Source: Galbibacter mesophilus
Lineage (GTDB): Bacteria > Bacteroidota > Bacteroidia > Flavobacteriales > Flavobacteriaceae
NCBI RefSeq assembly: GCF_023721415.1
Contig: NZ_JAMQVC010000001.1
Coordinates: 930,001-994,000 of the forward strand
DNA: 64,000 nucleotides
Direction: 5' to 3'
Made by a program: the position numbers and the translations under genes. Position 1 is the stretch's first letter, and each line of letters opens with the position of its first letter. Under the pieces are notes generated by a model, which was not told the DNA's origin, ran no database searches, and was given only the letters and a program-made list of their open reading frames with translations. Positions 42,971 to 52,253 of this stretch are shown here, one piece after another.

Positions 42971-43339
42971 ATGGGAATGTTTGTTATCAGCAAACGAAAA
43001 AACGGGCATTTTAAATTTGTATTTACCTCCCGAAAAGGGAAAACCATTTTTACAAGTATTGGTTGTCAGCAAAAATCAGATTGCAAAGTAATTATAAACG
43101 CTATCAGACAACAGCCCGAAATGTTTACTTTTACTAGAAAAAGCACGCCTTCTGGGAAGCATTTTTTTAGATTGTCTAAAGGAGGTTTGGTACTCGCCAC
43201 AAGCCGTAAATACTCCACCCCGAGAATGCTTGAAAAAGGTATTGATGAAATTGTAAAATATGTGGCTGCTGCGGAAACCCTTGATTTTTCTGAAAATGAA
43301 GATGTTTTTGCCGAAGAAGAAGCTTCAGAATCTTTATAA
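42971..43339 (+). CDS. YegP family protein (two DUF1508 repeats)
   Basis: Small protein of the YegP/DUF1508 family, function unknown. Two DUF1508 units are visible: FVISKRKNGHFKFVFTSRKGKTIFTS at about residues 4-29, and FTRKSTPSGKHFFRLSKGGLVLATS at about 57-82. The 122 residues end in an acidic tail. There is no signal peptide. It stands alone between two divergently arranged units with its own promoter. Confidence 0.88.
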   Translation: MGMFVISKRKNGHFKFVFTSRKGKTIFTSIGCQQKSDCKVIINAIRQQPEMFTFTRKSTPSGKHFFRLSKGGLVLATSRKYSTPRMLEKGIDEIVKYVAAAETLDFSENEDVFAEEEASESL

Positions 43340-43418
43340 AGAACTCTTTTCTACCTCCCTCCAAATCCCTAAATACAATGTAAAAATTAAGTGAATATGA
43401 CTTCAGAAAAATAAATAA

Positions 43419-43447
43419 TTGACGAATACGTTTTAAAGTTATATTTG
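43419..43447 (+). promoter_or_regulatory. Promoter for the 2OG oxygenase gene
   Basis: TTG (43419-43421) and TATATTTG (43440-43447) are separated by 18 bases, a good Bacteroidota-type pair 16 bases before the ATG. Confidence 0.6.
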
Positions 43448-43463
43448 CCCACTTTTTAATTGG

Positions 43464-44114
43464 ATGGCAATGGACGAGTTATTCGATCAATTGGATTTTG
43501 TTGAAAATCCACTTTACGAAACTATAATCAACGATTTACTGGAGCAACAATACAGTGTAGTTGATGCTTTTTTTTCTTCGGAAGAAGTAGAGCGATTACG
43601 AAATTCTTTACTGGAAAAGTACGAAGAAGACCGTTTCAAAAAAGCAGCCATCGGAAACAAATTCGAAGAACAAATTGAACGTTCTATCCGAGGGGATTTT
43701 GTTTTATGGATGGACGAACAATCCACCAATCCTGCCGAGCAACTGTTCTTTTCTAAAATCAATCATTTGGTGCATTACCTAAATAAAACTTGTTTTTTGG
43801 GAATTTTACACAAAGAGTTTCATTACGCTTTGTACCCAAAAGGGACTTTTTACAAAAGGCATTTAGACACTTTTCAAAACGACGATCGAAGGAAGCTTTC
43901 TTTTGTTTGTTATCTAAATGACACCAATTGGAAAAATGAAAACGGCGGTGAATTGACTATTTACCAACAAAAAAATGGTGTTGAAGAAGTTAAAAGTCTT
44001 TATCCGCTTCCCGGCCGTGTGGTAATTTTTGAAAGTCAAGTGCTAGAACATGAGGTTAAACCTGTTTTGGCATCCGAAAGGTTGAGCATTACAGGTTGGC
44101 TGAAAACAAGGTAA
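43464..44114 (+). CDS. 2OG-Fe(II) oxygenase (prolyl 4-hydroxylase-like)
   Basis: Iron- and 2-oxoglutarate-dependent oxygenase. The iron ligands are His133 and Asp135 in YKRHLDTF and His196 in LEHEV, with the 2-oxoglutarate-binding Arg ten residues later in ERLSITGW. The surrounding segments LSFVCYLND, ENGGELTIY and PGRVVIFES are typical of the prolyl-4-hydroxylase alpha fold. The 216 residues include a helical N-terminal part. An alternative ATG two codons in would give MDELFDQ. Small protein or peptide hydroxylation is inferred; the substrate is unknown. Confidence 0.9.
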   Translation: MAMDELFDQLDFVENPLYETIINDLLEQQYSVVDAFFSSEEVERLRNSLLEKYEEDRFKKAAIGNKFEEQIERSIRGDFVLWMDEQSTNPAEQLFFSKINHLVHYLNKTCFLGILHKEFHYALYPKGTFYKRHLDTFQNDDRRKLSFVCYLNDTNWKNENGGELTIYQQKNGVEEVKSLYPLPGRVVIFESQVLEHEVKPVLASERLSITGWLKTR

Positions 44115-44161
44115 GTTCTTGTTAGCTCTTGGGCGTTAGGTTTTGGGTGGTGAAATTTTCA

Positions 44162-44226
44162 CAGTGGCCAGTGGTCAGTTTGCAGAAATTTTCAGTAACC
44201 AAATAGACTGCCAACTGCCCACTTTG
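44162..44226. repeat. Seven-base repeats in inverted arrangement
   Basis: CAGTGGC CAGTGGT CAGTTTG near 44162-44182 is mirrored by ACTGCCA ACTGCCC ACT near 44209-44225, in the gap after the oxygenase. Its function is unknown. Confidence 0.5.
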
Positions 44227-44319
44227 TCCATTTACGCCGAATCCAATTAAGAAATAACTATAAACAAAACAAGCCATTCGCGAACACTAAATGTCGTGTT
44301 TGACTATTTCTGCGTCAAA

Positions 44320-47307
44320 TTAGTTCTTCACGAACTTAGTTCCACTCATTGTCCCATCTTGTTGAACAGTAACAATGTACATTCCCGCTGGAAGTCTAGA
44401 AACATCAATCATTTTATTGAAACCGTTTCCGCTGTTAACCAATGTTCCCGCAGAATTGTAAATTTGATATGCATCGTTTGTGGCTGTAAGTCCATTAATC
44501 TTGATAGAATTTACAGTAGGATTTGGATACACATTAATTCTTCTAATATCCTCCTTTGCTTCCAACAATTCGCTAGCGTCCATAGCTGCCAATCTATCCA
44601 AAGAGCTTTTCTTGCTTTCCGCTTTTGTAAACCCTCTTACTGAAATGTTATCCAAATAAACACTTGTTGTATGATTTAATATTTGCGTTTCTACTTTTAC
44701 TTTGGTGTTGCTAGAAAATTTTAATTCTTTGTTGGTGAAAGCCAATGTAGCTTGATAGAAATAACCATCTTCAATATCTTGATTGATGATATAGCTTTCA
44801 ACCGCATCCCAACCATTTCCATTATTAATAGAAACTACGATTTTGTCATTGTTTTTATCTGAAGTCGCTAATACATGAAAATCGATTATTATTCTTTCAA
44901 AAGGAAGTAAATTCATACTTGGAGAAACAATCGATGCATTTCCAGTTTCACGGCTGCTTGCTGCAATGCTATTATCCAAGCTGTATTTTCCTTTGCTTGC
45001 TCCCCAAATTCCAGCAGCACTCCAGTTACCGATCCCATTTTCAAAATCGTTGGCTACTAAAACTTCTGAAAGGTTTTCTTCGGATAAAGTTTTTACTTGA
45101 AATGTATTTTTTTCTGAAGTATTCCCAGCCGCATCAACCGCTTCTACTTCTAAAGTGTACAATGTATTTGATTGTAATGAAGTTACTTCAACCGAAGTAC
45201 CAGCAACGCTATTCAATTTAATTCCGTCGAGATAAACATTGTATAAAGTTGTTGCCACATTGTCTTTGGCAGCATCCCAACTTAACTGAAAAGAAGATTG
45301 TGTAATTGCACTAGCTTCAATTTTTTCAACCATATTTGGAGCTTCAACATCAACAAACTTAGTTTTGAAGTTTTTCACCTCACTGTAGTCAGATTCTGCC
45401 AATGCAGAACACAAAGTTCTTACTTTCCACTCATAAACGGTATTTTGCGATAATTCGTTTAATTCAGTAGTGTTTTCAGAAGTTAAAACCGTATTCCAGT
45501 TGTTTTCTGCAGATTTATTGTTGCTTTGTGCTCTATACGCAACTTCGTAAATAGCATCCTGTACAAAATCCCATCCTAAAGTAGCCTCGTTTTCACCAGC
45601 TTCTGTAGCAATTAAATTCTTTGGTGTATCAAGCACACAATCGCTTCCTTTTACACCTGTAACAATCAATGAAAAATCTTGAGCGGCCGTTGCCAAGTTT
45701 CCTTTGTGAGTAACAGTGATTTTATAAGTTCCAGTCGCATTCGGAATTTCAATTTTTTCAAAAGGATCTACATTGTTCACTCCTTTTTTAGCACCAGCAT
45801 TTACATCGCTTACCGATAATTTCCAAGGATAAAACACCCCGTCTTCTCCTTCTTTGGTAATTACGATATCTAAATCGTTTACCAAAACAGCCGTAGCATC
45901 ATTAAGGTTTCCTTCATTTTTATTTGGGTTGGCTAAATCAGTCCAAGAAATGGAAGCCATTAAGGTTTGTCCTTTTTCCACTTCTACTTCCATAGAGAAA
46001 GTGTTTCCATTTTGAAGGGATTCTTCAATAATTTCCGACTCAAAACCGGCATTGGAAATAGTTTCAGCAGCTTTTTTAGTATTGATGATTCCCCATCCAA
46101 ATCGATAATCTGGACCTGGAAAATCTCCAGCTTCATCAGCGGTATGTAAAGCTAAACCTTTCAAAGTAGCCGCTTTCATAAAAGTATTGTGTGTTTCTTT
46201 ATAGTATTGCTGAAGTAACAAAAGTGACCCCGTTACACCAGGAGCTGCCATAGATGTTCCAGACTGTGCAATGTAACTTGCATTGCTATCGTCGTAAGCA
46301 GAATATACATCTACACCTTCTCCAGTAATATCTGGCTTAATTCTACCGTCATCCGTAGGACCAAAGTTGCTAAAAGAAGCTATATCTGCATTTAACAGAT
46401 TCTCATTTTCATCTAAAACCACATTATCGGCGGCCGCAACTGTCAATCCGTTTTTGGCAACTGCATAACCCAATAAAAGGTCGTACGCATCTGCAGCTGT
46501 TCCTACGTTAGGCGCTTCGTTGTATTGATATTGTTGTGTGTTTCCCGCGGCAGTTACCATTAAATAGTAAGGCGCATTGTACATAATTTCGTCCCATTCC
46601 TGTGCTTGGTAAATGTAAGCTCCAAAGTACCAATCTGGAATTGTTCTACCGCTAATTCCGTAAGAGTGGTTGGAAAGTAACATTCCGTTAGCAGCTGCTT
46701 CAGCCACCTCCGCTTCGTCGTTAGACCAATCAAAAGTAACTCCTTCTGCATTGTAAGCCACACCCTTTGCTTTTGCATCTACTCCAGAAGCTATAATCGT
46801 TCCCAAAACGTGGGTTGCGTGACCGCTTGTTCTTTTAGAATCGTCTCCAGATTTTATTCTTCCTGAAAATTCTTGGTGAGATAGCAAAGCATTTCCACTG
46901 TCCCAAACACCAACATACATTCCTAAACCATCTACATCCAATTGCAAATCACCTGTACGGTATAGAGAATTGGACCTAGATGTATATACTACATTGTCGT
47001 TGAACGTGGTAAAGTATATTGGGGCACCATCTGGTCCAATTTTCTCTAATTCCATATATCCTCCATTAGGAAGTTTTTTAGATACTTCCCATCCTTTTGA
47101 AAGCGCTATTTGTTGCGCCTCCTTTTTTTGAAGTACGGCTTTGGATTTTAATTTTTTTGAAATCGACAATAAAGCATTGCTATGATGCCCTTCAATCTCT
47201 TGCACCTTTTGAAAGGTGTGCTGAGCTGTTACAAACTGACTATTGAAAAACAAGATTGCTGTAAGAATAGCAAAAAGAAAATTCTGAGGTTGTAAAATCG
47301 TTTTCAT
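44320..47307 (-). CDS. Secreted S8 serine protease with FN3 domains and T9SS sorting tail
   Basis: Subtilisin-like protease exported through the type IX system. After a signal peptide (about 1-28, ending FVTAQ) and a propeptide-like part, the S8 domain has Asp136 in GVWDSGNAL, His163 in HATHVLGT and Ser352 in GTSMAAPG. A beta-sandwich and two fibronectin type III domains (about 548-645 and 655-745) follow. Then come a jelly-roll-like region and, from about residue 925, a type A sorting domain with VYPNPTVNSIKING and SRLPAGMYIVTV, ending in a basic KFVKN. At 995 residues it is complete. Four TCGATGAAATGC-like sites lie upstream. Confidence 0.94.
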   Translation of the reverse strand: MKTILQPQNFLFAILTAILFFNSQFVTAQHTFQKVQEIEGHHSNALLSISKKLKSKAVLQKKEAQQIALSKGWEVSKKLPNGGYMELEKIGPDGAPIYFTTFNDNVVYTSRSNSLYRTGDLQLDVDGLGMYVGVWDSGNALLSHQEFSGRIKSGDDSKRTSGHATHVLGTIIASGVDAKAKGVAYNAEGVTFDWSNDEAEVAEAAANGMLLSNHSYGISGRTIPDWYFGAYIYQAQEWDEIMYNAPYYLMVTAAGNTQQYQYNEAPNVGTAADAYDLLLGYAVAKNGLTVAAADNVVLDENENLLNADIASFSNFGPTDDGRIKPDITGEGVDVYSAYDDSNASYIAQSGTSMAAPGVTGSLLLLQQYYKETHNTFMKAATLKGLALHTADEAGDFPGPDYRFGWGIINTKKAAETISNAGFESEIIEESLQNGNTFSMEVEVEKGQTLMASISWTDLANPNKNEGNLNDATAVLVNDLDIVITKEGEDGVFYPWKLSVSDVNAGAKKGVNNVDPFEKIEIPNATGTYKITVTHKGNLATAAQDFSLIVTGVKGSDCVLDTPKNLIATEAGENEATLGWDFVQDAIYEVAYRAQSNNKSAENNWNTVLTSENTTELNELSQNTVYEWKVRTLCSALAESDYSEVKNFKTKFVDVEAPNMVEKIEASAITQSSFQLSWDAAKDNVATTLYNVYLDGIKLNSVAGTSVEVTSLQSNTLYTLEVEAVDAAGNTSEKNTFQVKTLSEENLSEVLVANDFENGIGNWSAAGIWGASKGKYSLDNSIAASSRETGNASIVSPSMNLLPFERIIIDFHVLATSDKNNDKIVVSINNGNGWDAVESYIINQDIEDGYFYQATLAFTNKELKFSSNTKVKVETQILNHTTSVYLDNISVRGFTKAESKKSSLDRLAAMDASELLEAKEDIRRINVYPNPTVNSIKINGLTATNDAYQIYNSAGTLVNSGNGFNKMIDVSRLPAGMYIVTVQQDGTMSGTKFVKN

Positions 47308-47355
47308 AGTATCTGTGATTTGGTGATACTAAAGTAGGAGAATCACCAAGCTTAC

Positions 47356-47487
47356 TCGATAAAATGCACGATTTATTCGATGAAATGCAATGTGGTTTTC
47401 GATGAAATGCTTAAAATCAGTAAATTTGTACGTATTGGATTACTTTTAATGTACGATTTATTTGTAGTAAAAAGTGCATTTCATCGA
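47356..47487. promoter_or_regulatory. Operator-like array of TCGATGAAATGC sites
   Basis: Three direct copies, TCGATAAAATGCA (47356-47368), TCGATGAAATGCA (47377-47389) and TCGATGAAATGC (47399-47410), start 21 and 22 bases apart. An inverted copy TGCATTTCATCGA follows at 47475-47487. They lie 50-180 bases upstream of the T9SS subtilase start, which has no clear TAnnTTTG box. Two-turn spacing of direct repeats fits a dimeric regulator such as the LytTR type. The binding protein is unknown. Confidence 0.55.
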
Positions 47488-47560
47488 TGTTTTTTGTTTT
47501 TAAAAGATTTTTTAGCCTGTAAACTCACCAAATATTGCCTCAGAACCATAAATCCTTATA

Positions 47561-48511
47561 TTACTTCGCACTAAAAATTAGATAGACAGGAAAATGATCG
47601 CTATAACCACCTAAATATTTTTTTCCAACATAGGTTCTAAAAGGAAACCCTTCATATTTTTTGTCCCATTCTTCCAAAAATCGCTCGTCTAAAATATCCG
47701 CTTTCTTAAATCTTAATTTACCTTCGGAAACATCGAAAAAATTGGTTGAAATAATAATTTGGTCAAAGAGGTTCCAAGCCGCTTTATGGGTTAGACTGCC
47801 TCGCTCGGTAGGATTTAAAAGTGTTAACATCGGATTATAAAGTCTGTCCTTCACCAAATAATCTTTAATACTCGTAGAATTAGGATCATCGTTGAAGTCG
47901 CCCATTATTATAAATTTAGGGCTTGCATGTTTTAAGCGAATTTCATCAATATGCTCATGAATCAGTTTGGCCGCCGCAATTCTTTTATGGGCCGTTTCAC
48001 CAGCACCTTGCCTTCGAGACGGCCAATGATTTACAAAGACATGGATTTCCTCCCCACCCATTTCTGCCCGCACATACAAAATATCCCTTGTGAAATCACG
48101 TATATTTGGTTGGTTATACACCAATAATGTTATGGGTTTGGCCTCTAGCACCTCAACCAGATCGGAGCAATAAAGTAAAGCAGTATCTATTCCTCGTTCA
48201 TCCGGTGAATTAAAATGAACATATTTATAGTTGTATTTTTTTAAGTCAGCCGATGCCACAAGGTCGTTAAGAACTGCTTTGTTCTCTACTTCTGCTACGC
48301 CTATAAAGGCTGGCGGATGAGCAGCATCCTTTTCACCAATTTGGGAAATCGCCATTCCCAATTTATGGATTTTGTTTTCGTACCGCTCACGAGTCCACAT
48401 CAACCGACCTTCAGCAGTAAAATCATCATCCAAAATGTTGGGATCATTTACAGTGTCAAATAAATTCTCCAAATTATAAAAGGCAACGGTATATGCGTTT
48501 CGCTGGTTCAT
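47561..48511 (-). CDS. Endonuclease/exonuclease/phosphatase family protein
   Basis: Mg-dependent phosphodiesterase fold (DNase I-like). The 316 residues contain VAFYNLENLFDTVNDP with the metal-ligand Asn, FIGVAEVENK with the metal-binding Glu, HVFVNHWPSRRQG with catalytic His, IIMGDFNDDPNS, and a C-terminal YSDHFPVYL with the last Asp-His. No signal peptide is visible. The target may be nucleic acid, a phospholipid or another phosphoester, and cannot be decided from the sequence. It has its own promoter and is divergent from hflX. Confidence 0.9.
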   Translation of the reverse strand: MNQRNAYTVAFYNLENLFDTVNDPNILDDDFTAEGRLMWTRERYENKIHKLGMAISQIGEKDAAHPPAFIGVAEVENKAVLNDLVASADLKKYNYKYVHFNSPDERGIDTALLYCSDLVEVLEAKPITLLVYNQPNIRDFTRDILYVRAEMGGEEIHVFVNHWPSRRQGAGETAHKRIAAAKLIHEHIDEIRLKHASPKFIIMGDFNDDPNSTSIKDYLVKDRLYNPMLTLLNPTERGSLTHKAAWNLFDQIIISTNFFDVSEGKLRFKKADILDERFLEEWDKKYEGFPFRTYVGKKYLGGYSDHFPVYLIFSAK

Positions 48512-48542
48512 GCTAAATATTAAATTGACTATTGATAGTCAT

Positions 48543-48550
48543 CAAAATTA
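48543..48550 (-). promoter_or_regulatory. Promoter -7 box for the endonuclease-like gene
   Basis: CAAAATTA on the plus strand reads TAATTTTG on the minus strand, 31 bases before the start at 48511. Confidence 0.5.
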
Positions 48551-48640
48551 CTAAAAGCGAATTTAAACTTACTTTAACCTTAAAATGATTAAGCCAAAGA
48601 AAATGAGGTAGGTTAGTTTACAACGAAAAAATCAATTGCG

Positions 48641-48648
48641 TACCTTTG
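48641..48648 (+). promoter_or_regulatory. Promoter -7 box for hflX
   Basis: TACCTTTG, 18 bases before the ATG at 48667. It overlaps the upstream TTG at 48646, which argues against that codon as the start. Confidence 0.6.
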
Positions 48649-48666
48649 TGCTTTACATTTAATTCT

Positions 48667-49878
48667 ATGCTAGAAAAGAAAACATTAGATTTTGAAAAAG
48701 CGGTGCTTATCGGTATTATTAACCAGGAGCAAGATGAAGAAAAGTCGAAGGAATACCTAGACGAATTGGAGTTTTTGGCATATACCGCCGGTGGCGAAGT
48801 TAAAGCAAGGTTTACACAAAAAATAGATACCCCTAATCCCAAAACCTTTATCGGTAGCGGTAAGATGGAGGAGATTCGTGAATTTGTTAATGAAAATGAC
48901 ATCGGTACGGTTATTTTTGATGATGAGCTAACACCAGCTCAGCAAAAGAACATTGAAAAACTCTTAAAGGCCAAAATCCTTGATAGGACAAGTCTTATTT
49001 TAGACATTTTTGCCCAGCGTGCGCAAACAAGTTATGCGAGAACACAGGTGGAATTGGCGCAATATCAATATCTATTACCACGATTGGCAGGGTTATGGAC
49101 TCACTTAGAGCGTCAAAGAGGGGGTATTGGAATGCGTGGTCCGGGTGAAACAGAGATTGAAACGGATAGACGTATAGTTCGTGACCGAATTTCCTTACTG
49201 AAGAAAAAGTTGGAGAAAATTGACAAGCAAATGGAAACGCAGCGTGGAAATCGTGGTGCGTTGGTGCGCGTTGCTTTAATTGGATACACCAATGTGGGGA
49301 AGTCTACTTTAATGAACGTGATTAGCAAAAGTGATGTGTTTGCTGAAAATAAACTTTTTGCTACTTTGGACACTACAGTGCGCAAGGTAGTTATTGGTAA
49401 TCTTCCCTTTTTATTGAGTGATACGGTTGGTTTTATACGTAAACTCCCAACGCAATTGGTAGAATCTTTTAAAAGTACTTTAGATGAAGTTCGAGAAGCC
49501 GATTTGCTGCTTCACGTGGTTGATATTTCGCATCCTAATTTTGAAGAACACATTGCTTCGGTAAATCAGATTTTGGAGGATATCAAGAGCTTAGAGAAAC
49601 CAACCATAATGGTTTTTAATAAAATTGATAATTACGAGCACGAAACCATTGATGAAGACGATTTGGTAACCGAAAAAACGACCAAACACTTTACTTTGGA
49701 AGAATGGAAGCAAACTTGGATGAACCGCGCCGGTGAAGATGTACTCTTTATTTCTGCTTTAAACAAAGAAAATCTGGATGAATTCAGGAAGAAAGTTTAT
49801 GAAGAAGTAAGGAAAATTCATATTACCAGGTTCCCTTATAACAACTTCCTTTATCCCGAATACGAAGAAGGACTTTAG
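48667..49878 (+). CDS. hflX: GTPase HflX
   Basis: Ribosome-binding GTPase that splits or rescues stalled 70S ribosomes under stress. From the ATG at 48667 the protein is 403 residues. The N-terminal HflX domain holds ARFTQKIDTPNPKTFIGSGK and QRAQTSYARTQVELAQYQY, then the glycine-rich GGIGMRGPGETEIETDRR linker. The G domain has GYTNVGKS at 206-213, DTVGFIRKLP and NKID. A TTG seven codons upstream is in frame but overlaps the promoter box and is rejected. It ends at a strong terminator. Confidence 0.95.
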   Translation: MLEKKTLDFEKAVLIGIINQEQDEEKSKEYLDELEFLAYTAGGEVKARFTQKIDTPNPKTFIGSGKMEEIREFVNENDIGTVIFDDELTPAQQKNIEKLLKAKILDRTSLILDIFAQRAQTSYARTQVELAQYQYLLPRLAGLWTHLERQRGGIGMRGPGETEIETDRRIVRDRISLLKKKLEKIDKQMETQRGNRGALVRVALIGYTNVGKSTLMNVISKSDVFAENKLFATLDTTVRKVVIGNLPFLLSDTVGFIRKLPTQLVESFKSTLDEVREADLLLHVVDISHPNFEEHIASVNQILEDIKSLEKPTIMVFNKIDNYEHETIDEDDLVTEKTTKHFTLEEWKQTWMNRAGEDVLFISALNKENLDEFRKKVYEEVRKIHITRFPYNNFLYPEYEEGL

Positions 49879-49885
49879 TTAAAAT

Positions 49886-49920
49886 AAAACCCCAAAGACT
49901 TTAGAAATCTTTGGGGTTTT
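49886..49920. terminator. Bidirectional terminator between hflX and the DUF3078 gene
   Basis: AAAACCCCAAAGA pairs with TCTTTGGGGTTTT around a nine-base loop. It lies between convergent genes with Ts on either outgoing side. Confidence 0.85.
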
Positions 49921-49941
49921 ATGATTTAGTTTTATTCGTTT

Positions 49942-50868
49942 TTAGAATCCAAAATTAACGCCTAATCCAAATACCTCACGCAACTGCAACGCTGTAACTG
50001 CGTTATCATCATATACCAATTGCAGGGTGAAATTAGTAGAAAGGTACTCGTTAATTTTCATTACCGCATTTAGGGTGTAGTCAAAATCTACATTTTGTGG
50101 ATCTTCAAGATAATTTGAATACAAATTCAAAGTGTTTTCAATGGTTACGTTTTCCATTGCTTTGAACTTGTAATATCCAGACGCATAAAAACCTAACTCA
50201 TAACGAAACGTTTCTCCTGGATCTATTCCGTATGCCTGCTTTGTGTTTAAAGGATTGTTGTGTCTAATAAACGGATTTCCATCTCCATCAGCATCGCTTT
50301 CATCATAGATATAAACATCGTCACTGATGAAAGTCATTTTTGAAGTAGCTGGCGCGATATTAAATTTAAGGTTTTCACTTTTCTTCCATTCCATACCTGG
50401 ACCGAATGTTAGGTAAGCAGGGTTAAAAAGTCCAGAAGTATTAAAATCACCATCTGGATCATTGTCGTAATCATATCCATCGGTAAATTGAGTCCTTAAG
50501 TTCAGAAAGAAAGAATAGTTCCAATTTCCAAAAGCTTCTTTGCCAACTAGGGAGTTATATTCAAAACGGTCATCGGTTTTACGTAATCCTTGATCATCGT
50601 TACTATTTATACCGTAAGAGGCGATTACTTTATTGTCCCAGGACCATTCACCTCTTAAATAATTAAAGTCGTAATTTATTCCCGCTGTAGCCGAGATGTT
50701 ATTTTGTCCCCCAGCAACCCAGTTGCTAAAAGCTGATTGATTTAATAGAAAAGTGAATGTTCCCCCTTTAGTCCACCCTTGTGTTTGTTCTTCTTCCCCG
50801 TCTGCATCCTGCGCGTACGTAAAAGATACTCCCAATAAAAGCGCTCCTAGCACCATTAATTTTTTCAT
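49942..50868 (-). CDS. DUF3078 domain outer-membrane-like protein
   Basis: Exported protein of the Bacteroidota family DUF3078, function unknown. From the ATG at 50868 it begins MKKLMVLGALLLGVSFTYAQ, a clean signal peptide. A TTG three codons upstream is in frame but unnecessary. The mature part is beta-rich with alternating aromatic residues: GGTFTFLLNQSAFSNWVAGG, then LRGEWSWDNKVIASYG. It ends in aromatic Phe, as outer-membrane barrels do. It is last in a run sufE - DUF59 - DUF2480 - DUF3078, an order seen in Flavobacteriia; a direct role in iron-sulfur assembly is not implied. Confidence 0.88.
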   Translation of the reverse strand: MKKLMVLGALLLGVSFTYAQDADGEEEQTQGWTKGGTFTFLLNQSAFSNWVAGGQNNISATAGINYDFNYLRGEWSWDNKVIASYGINSNDDQGLRKTDDRFEYNSLVGKEAFGNWNYSFFLNLRTQFTDGYDYDNDPDGDFNTSGLFNPAYLTFGPGMEWKKSENLKFNIAPATSKMTFISDDVYIYDESDADGDGNPFIRHNNPLNTKQAYGIDPGETFRYELGFYASGYYKFKAMENVTIENTLNLYSNYLEDPQNVDFDYTLNAVMKINEYLSTNFTLQLVYDDNAVTALQLREVFGLGVNFGF

Positions 50869-50951
50869 TGATTTCAATTTTAAGTTTACTAGATTTTTAA
50901 AATTCGTGCAATATTAATACTTATTGTAGATATTTTAGGGGAATATGTTAT

Positions 50952-51458
50952 TTATTTTCTCTTATATAGAGGAACAGATGAACAGGCCTCGCCGTACATA
51001 ATACTTTTGGCAACCGGAAATAGTTTCTGAACTAGCATGATATACGCATTTTCTGGAACCGGCTTCTTAGAGCACCCTTTTACTATTATCGGTTGATCTT
51101 TAAACTCAGACACATCCAAATTTGCAATAACTTCTTGATAAATGGCCGTTTCCAATTGCTCTAACGAGCCCACAAAAACCTTTTTGGCAAAAGGGGATAA
51201 ATAAGTGGTTAGCAACATATATGCCCAACCAGGGATAATAGCATCCGTAGAACAAGTTAATGCTACGTAATTGTCTTTATACTGGGACCAATCATGGTTT
51301 TTTGCCTGTTCCCGAAAATCTTTTTCCTTCAGAAGAAAACCTTCCAAAAGCCAATCGGAAATATCGAAAAGTACACGCTGACCGACTGGGTAGTAATCTT
51401 CCAAATTAAAAGTTACTAATTTGCTCTGCGCAACTCTATTTATTATTTCTTCTTGCAT
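50952..51458 (-). CDS. DUF2480 family protein
   Basis: Cytosolic protein of the DUF2480 family, restricted mostly to Bacteroidota, function unknown. The 168 residues include LEDYYPVGQRVLFDISDWLLEG, the characteristic start, and VALTCSTDAIIPGWAYMLL, with one Cys that could bind a ligand, and IVKGCSKKPVPENAY, with a second. It is 28 bases downstream of the DUF59 gene in the sufE run, so a link to Fe-S metabolism is plausible but unproven. Confidence 0.88.
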   Translation of the reverse strand: MQEEIINRVAQSKLVTFNLEDYYPVGQRVLFDISDWLLEGFLLKEKDFREQAKNHDWSQYKDNYVALTCSTDAIIPGWAYMLLTTYLSPFAKKVFVGSLEQLETAIYQEVIANLDVSEFKDQPIIVKGCSKKPVPENAYIMLVQKLFPVAKSIMYGEACSSVPLYKRK

Positions 51459-51486
51459 AATTAAGGTGAAATATTTGTATCTAGGC

Positions 51487-51810
51487 TTATAAAAGCCCTA
51501 ACTCCAATTTTGCTTCTTCGCTCATCAAATCTTGACTCCAAGGCGGATCGAAAGTAATTTCCACCTCTGCATCTTTCACTTCTTCAATAGTCTTTATTTT
51601 TTCTTCAACCTCTACTGGAAGTGTTTCAGCCACAGGACAGTTTGGGGTGGTTAAAGTCATTAAAATCTTTACTTCATGGTCTTCATTTACAAAAACATCA
51701 TAAATAAGACCCAATTCGTAAATGTCCACGGGAATCTCGGGATCGTAAATGGTTTTTAAAACCTTTACAATCTTTTCACCTAAAGCTGTTGTATCTATAG
51801 TTTCACTCAT
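51487..51810 (-). CDS. SUF system Fe-S assembly protein (DUF59/MIP18-like)
   Basis: Small Fe-S cluster assembly or maturation factor of the DUF59 family. The 107 residues show LKTIYDPEIPVDIYELGLIYDV and the Cys motif LTTPNCPVAETLP, with the conserved Cys near residue 63, then ITFDPPWSQDLMSEEA. This is the form normally encoded in or near suf operons, sometimes called SufT-like. The sufE gene lies five bases upstream on the same strand, so the two are co-transcribed. The suf cluster core is not in this window. Confidence 0.92.
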   Translation of the reverse strand: MSETIDTTALGEKIVKVLKTIYDPEIPVDIYELGLIYDVFVNEDHEVKILMTLTTPNCPVAETLPVEVEEKIKTIEEVKDAEVEITFDPPWSQDLMSEEAKLELGLL

Positions 51811-51815
51811 TACTT

Positions 51816-52238
51816 CTAGTTTAATTGTGTTTGGTACGCAATTGCATACATTTTTAATTGCTTTATCATGCTCACCAATCCATTAGCGCGCGTGGGCGAC
51901 AAATGCTCTTTAAGACCTATTTCATCAATAAAATCGGTATTGGCTTCCATGATATCCTTTGGTCGCTGGCCTGAAAATGCCCTTACTAAAATAGCAATAA
52001 TTCCCTTAGTAATAATGGCATCGCTATCTGCAGTAAACACTAATTTATCGTCTTCAAGCTCTGCGTGAACCCAAACCTTACTCTGGCAACCTTTAATAAT
52101 ATTGTCTTCCGTTTTATATTTATCATCAATAAGCGGCAATGATTTCCCCAATTCTATCATGTATTCGTAACGCTGCATCCAGTCGTCGAACATAGAGAAT
52201 TCATCAACAATCTCATTTTGAATTTCTTGAATCGTCAT
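51816..52238 (-). CDS. sufE: SufE family sulfur acceptor
   Basis: Accepts persulfide sulfur from the cysteine desulfurase SufS and passes it to the assembly scaffold. From the ATG at 52238 it is 140 residues. The active Cys lies in IIKGCQSKVW near residue 45, with GIIAILVRAFSGQRP further on and the LSPTRANGL segment typical of the family. Six codons upstream another start is possible, but the TAnnTTTG box at 52254-52261 lies over that region. It heads the sufE - DUF59 - DUF2480 - DUF3078 run. Confidence 0.94.
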   Translation of the reverse strand: MTIQEIQNEIVDEFSMFDDWMQRYEYMIELGKSLPLIDDKYKTEDNIIKGCQSKVWVHAELEDDKLVFTADSDAIITKGIIAILVRAFSGQRPKDIMEANTDFIDEIGLKEHLSPTRANGLVSMIKQLKMYAIAYQTQLN

Positions 52239-52253
52239 ACTAATAATTTTCAA

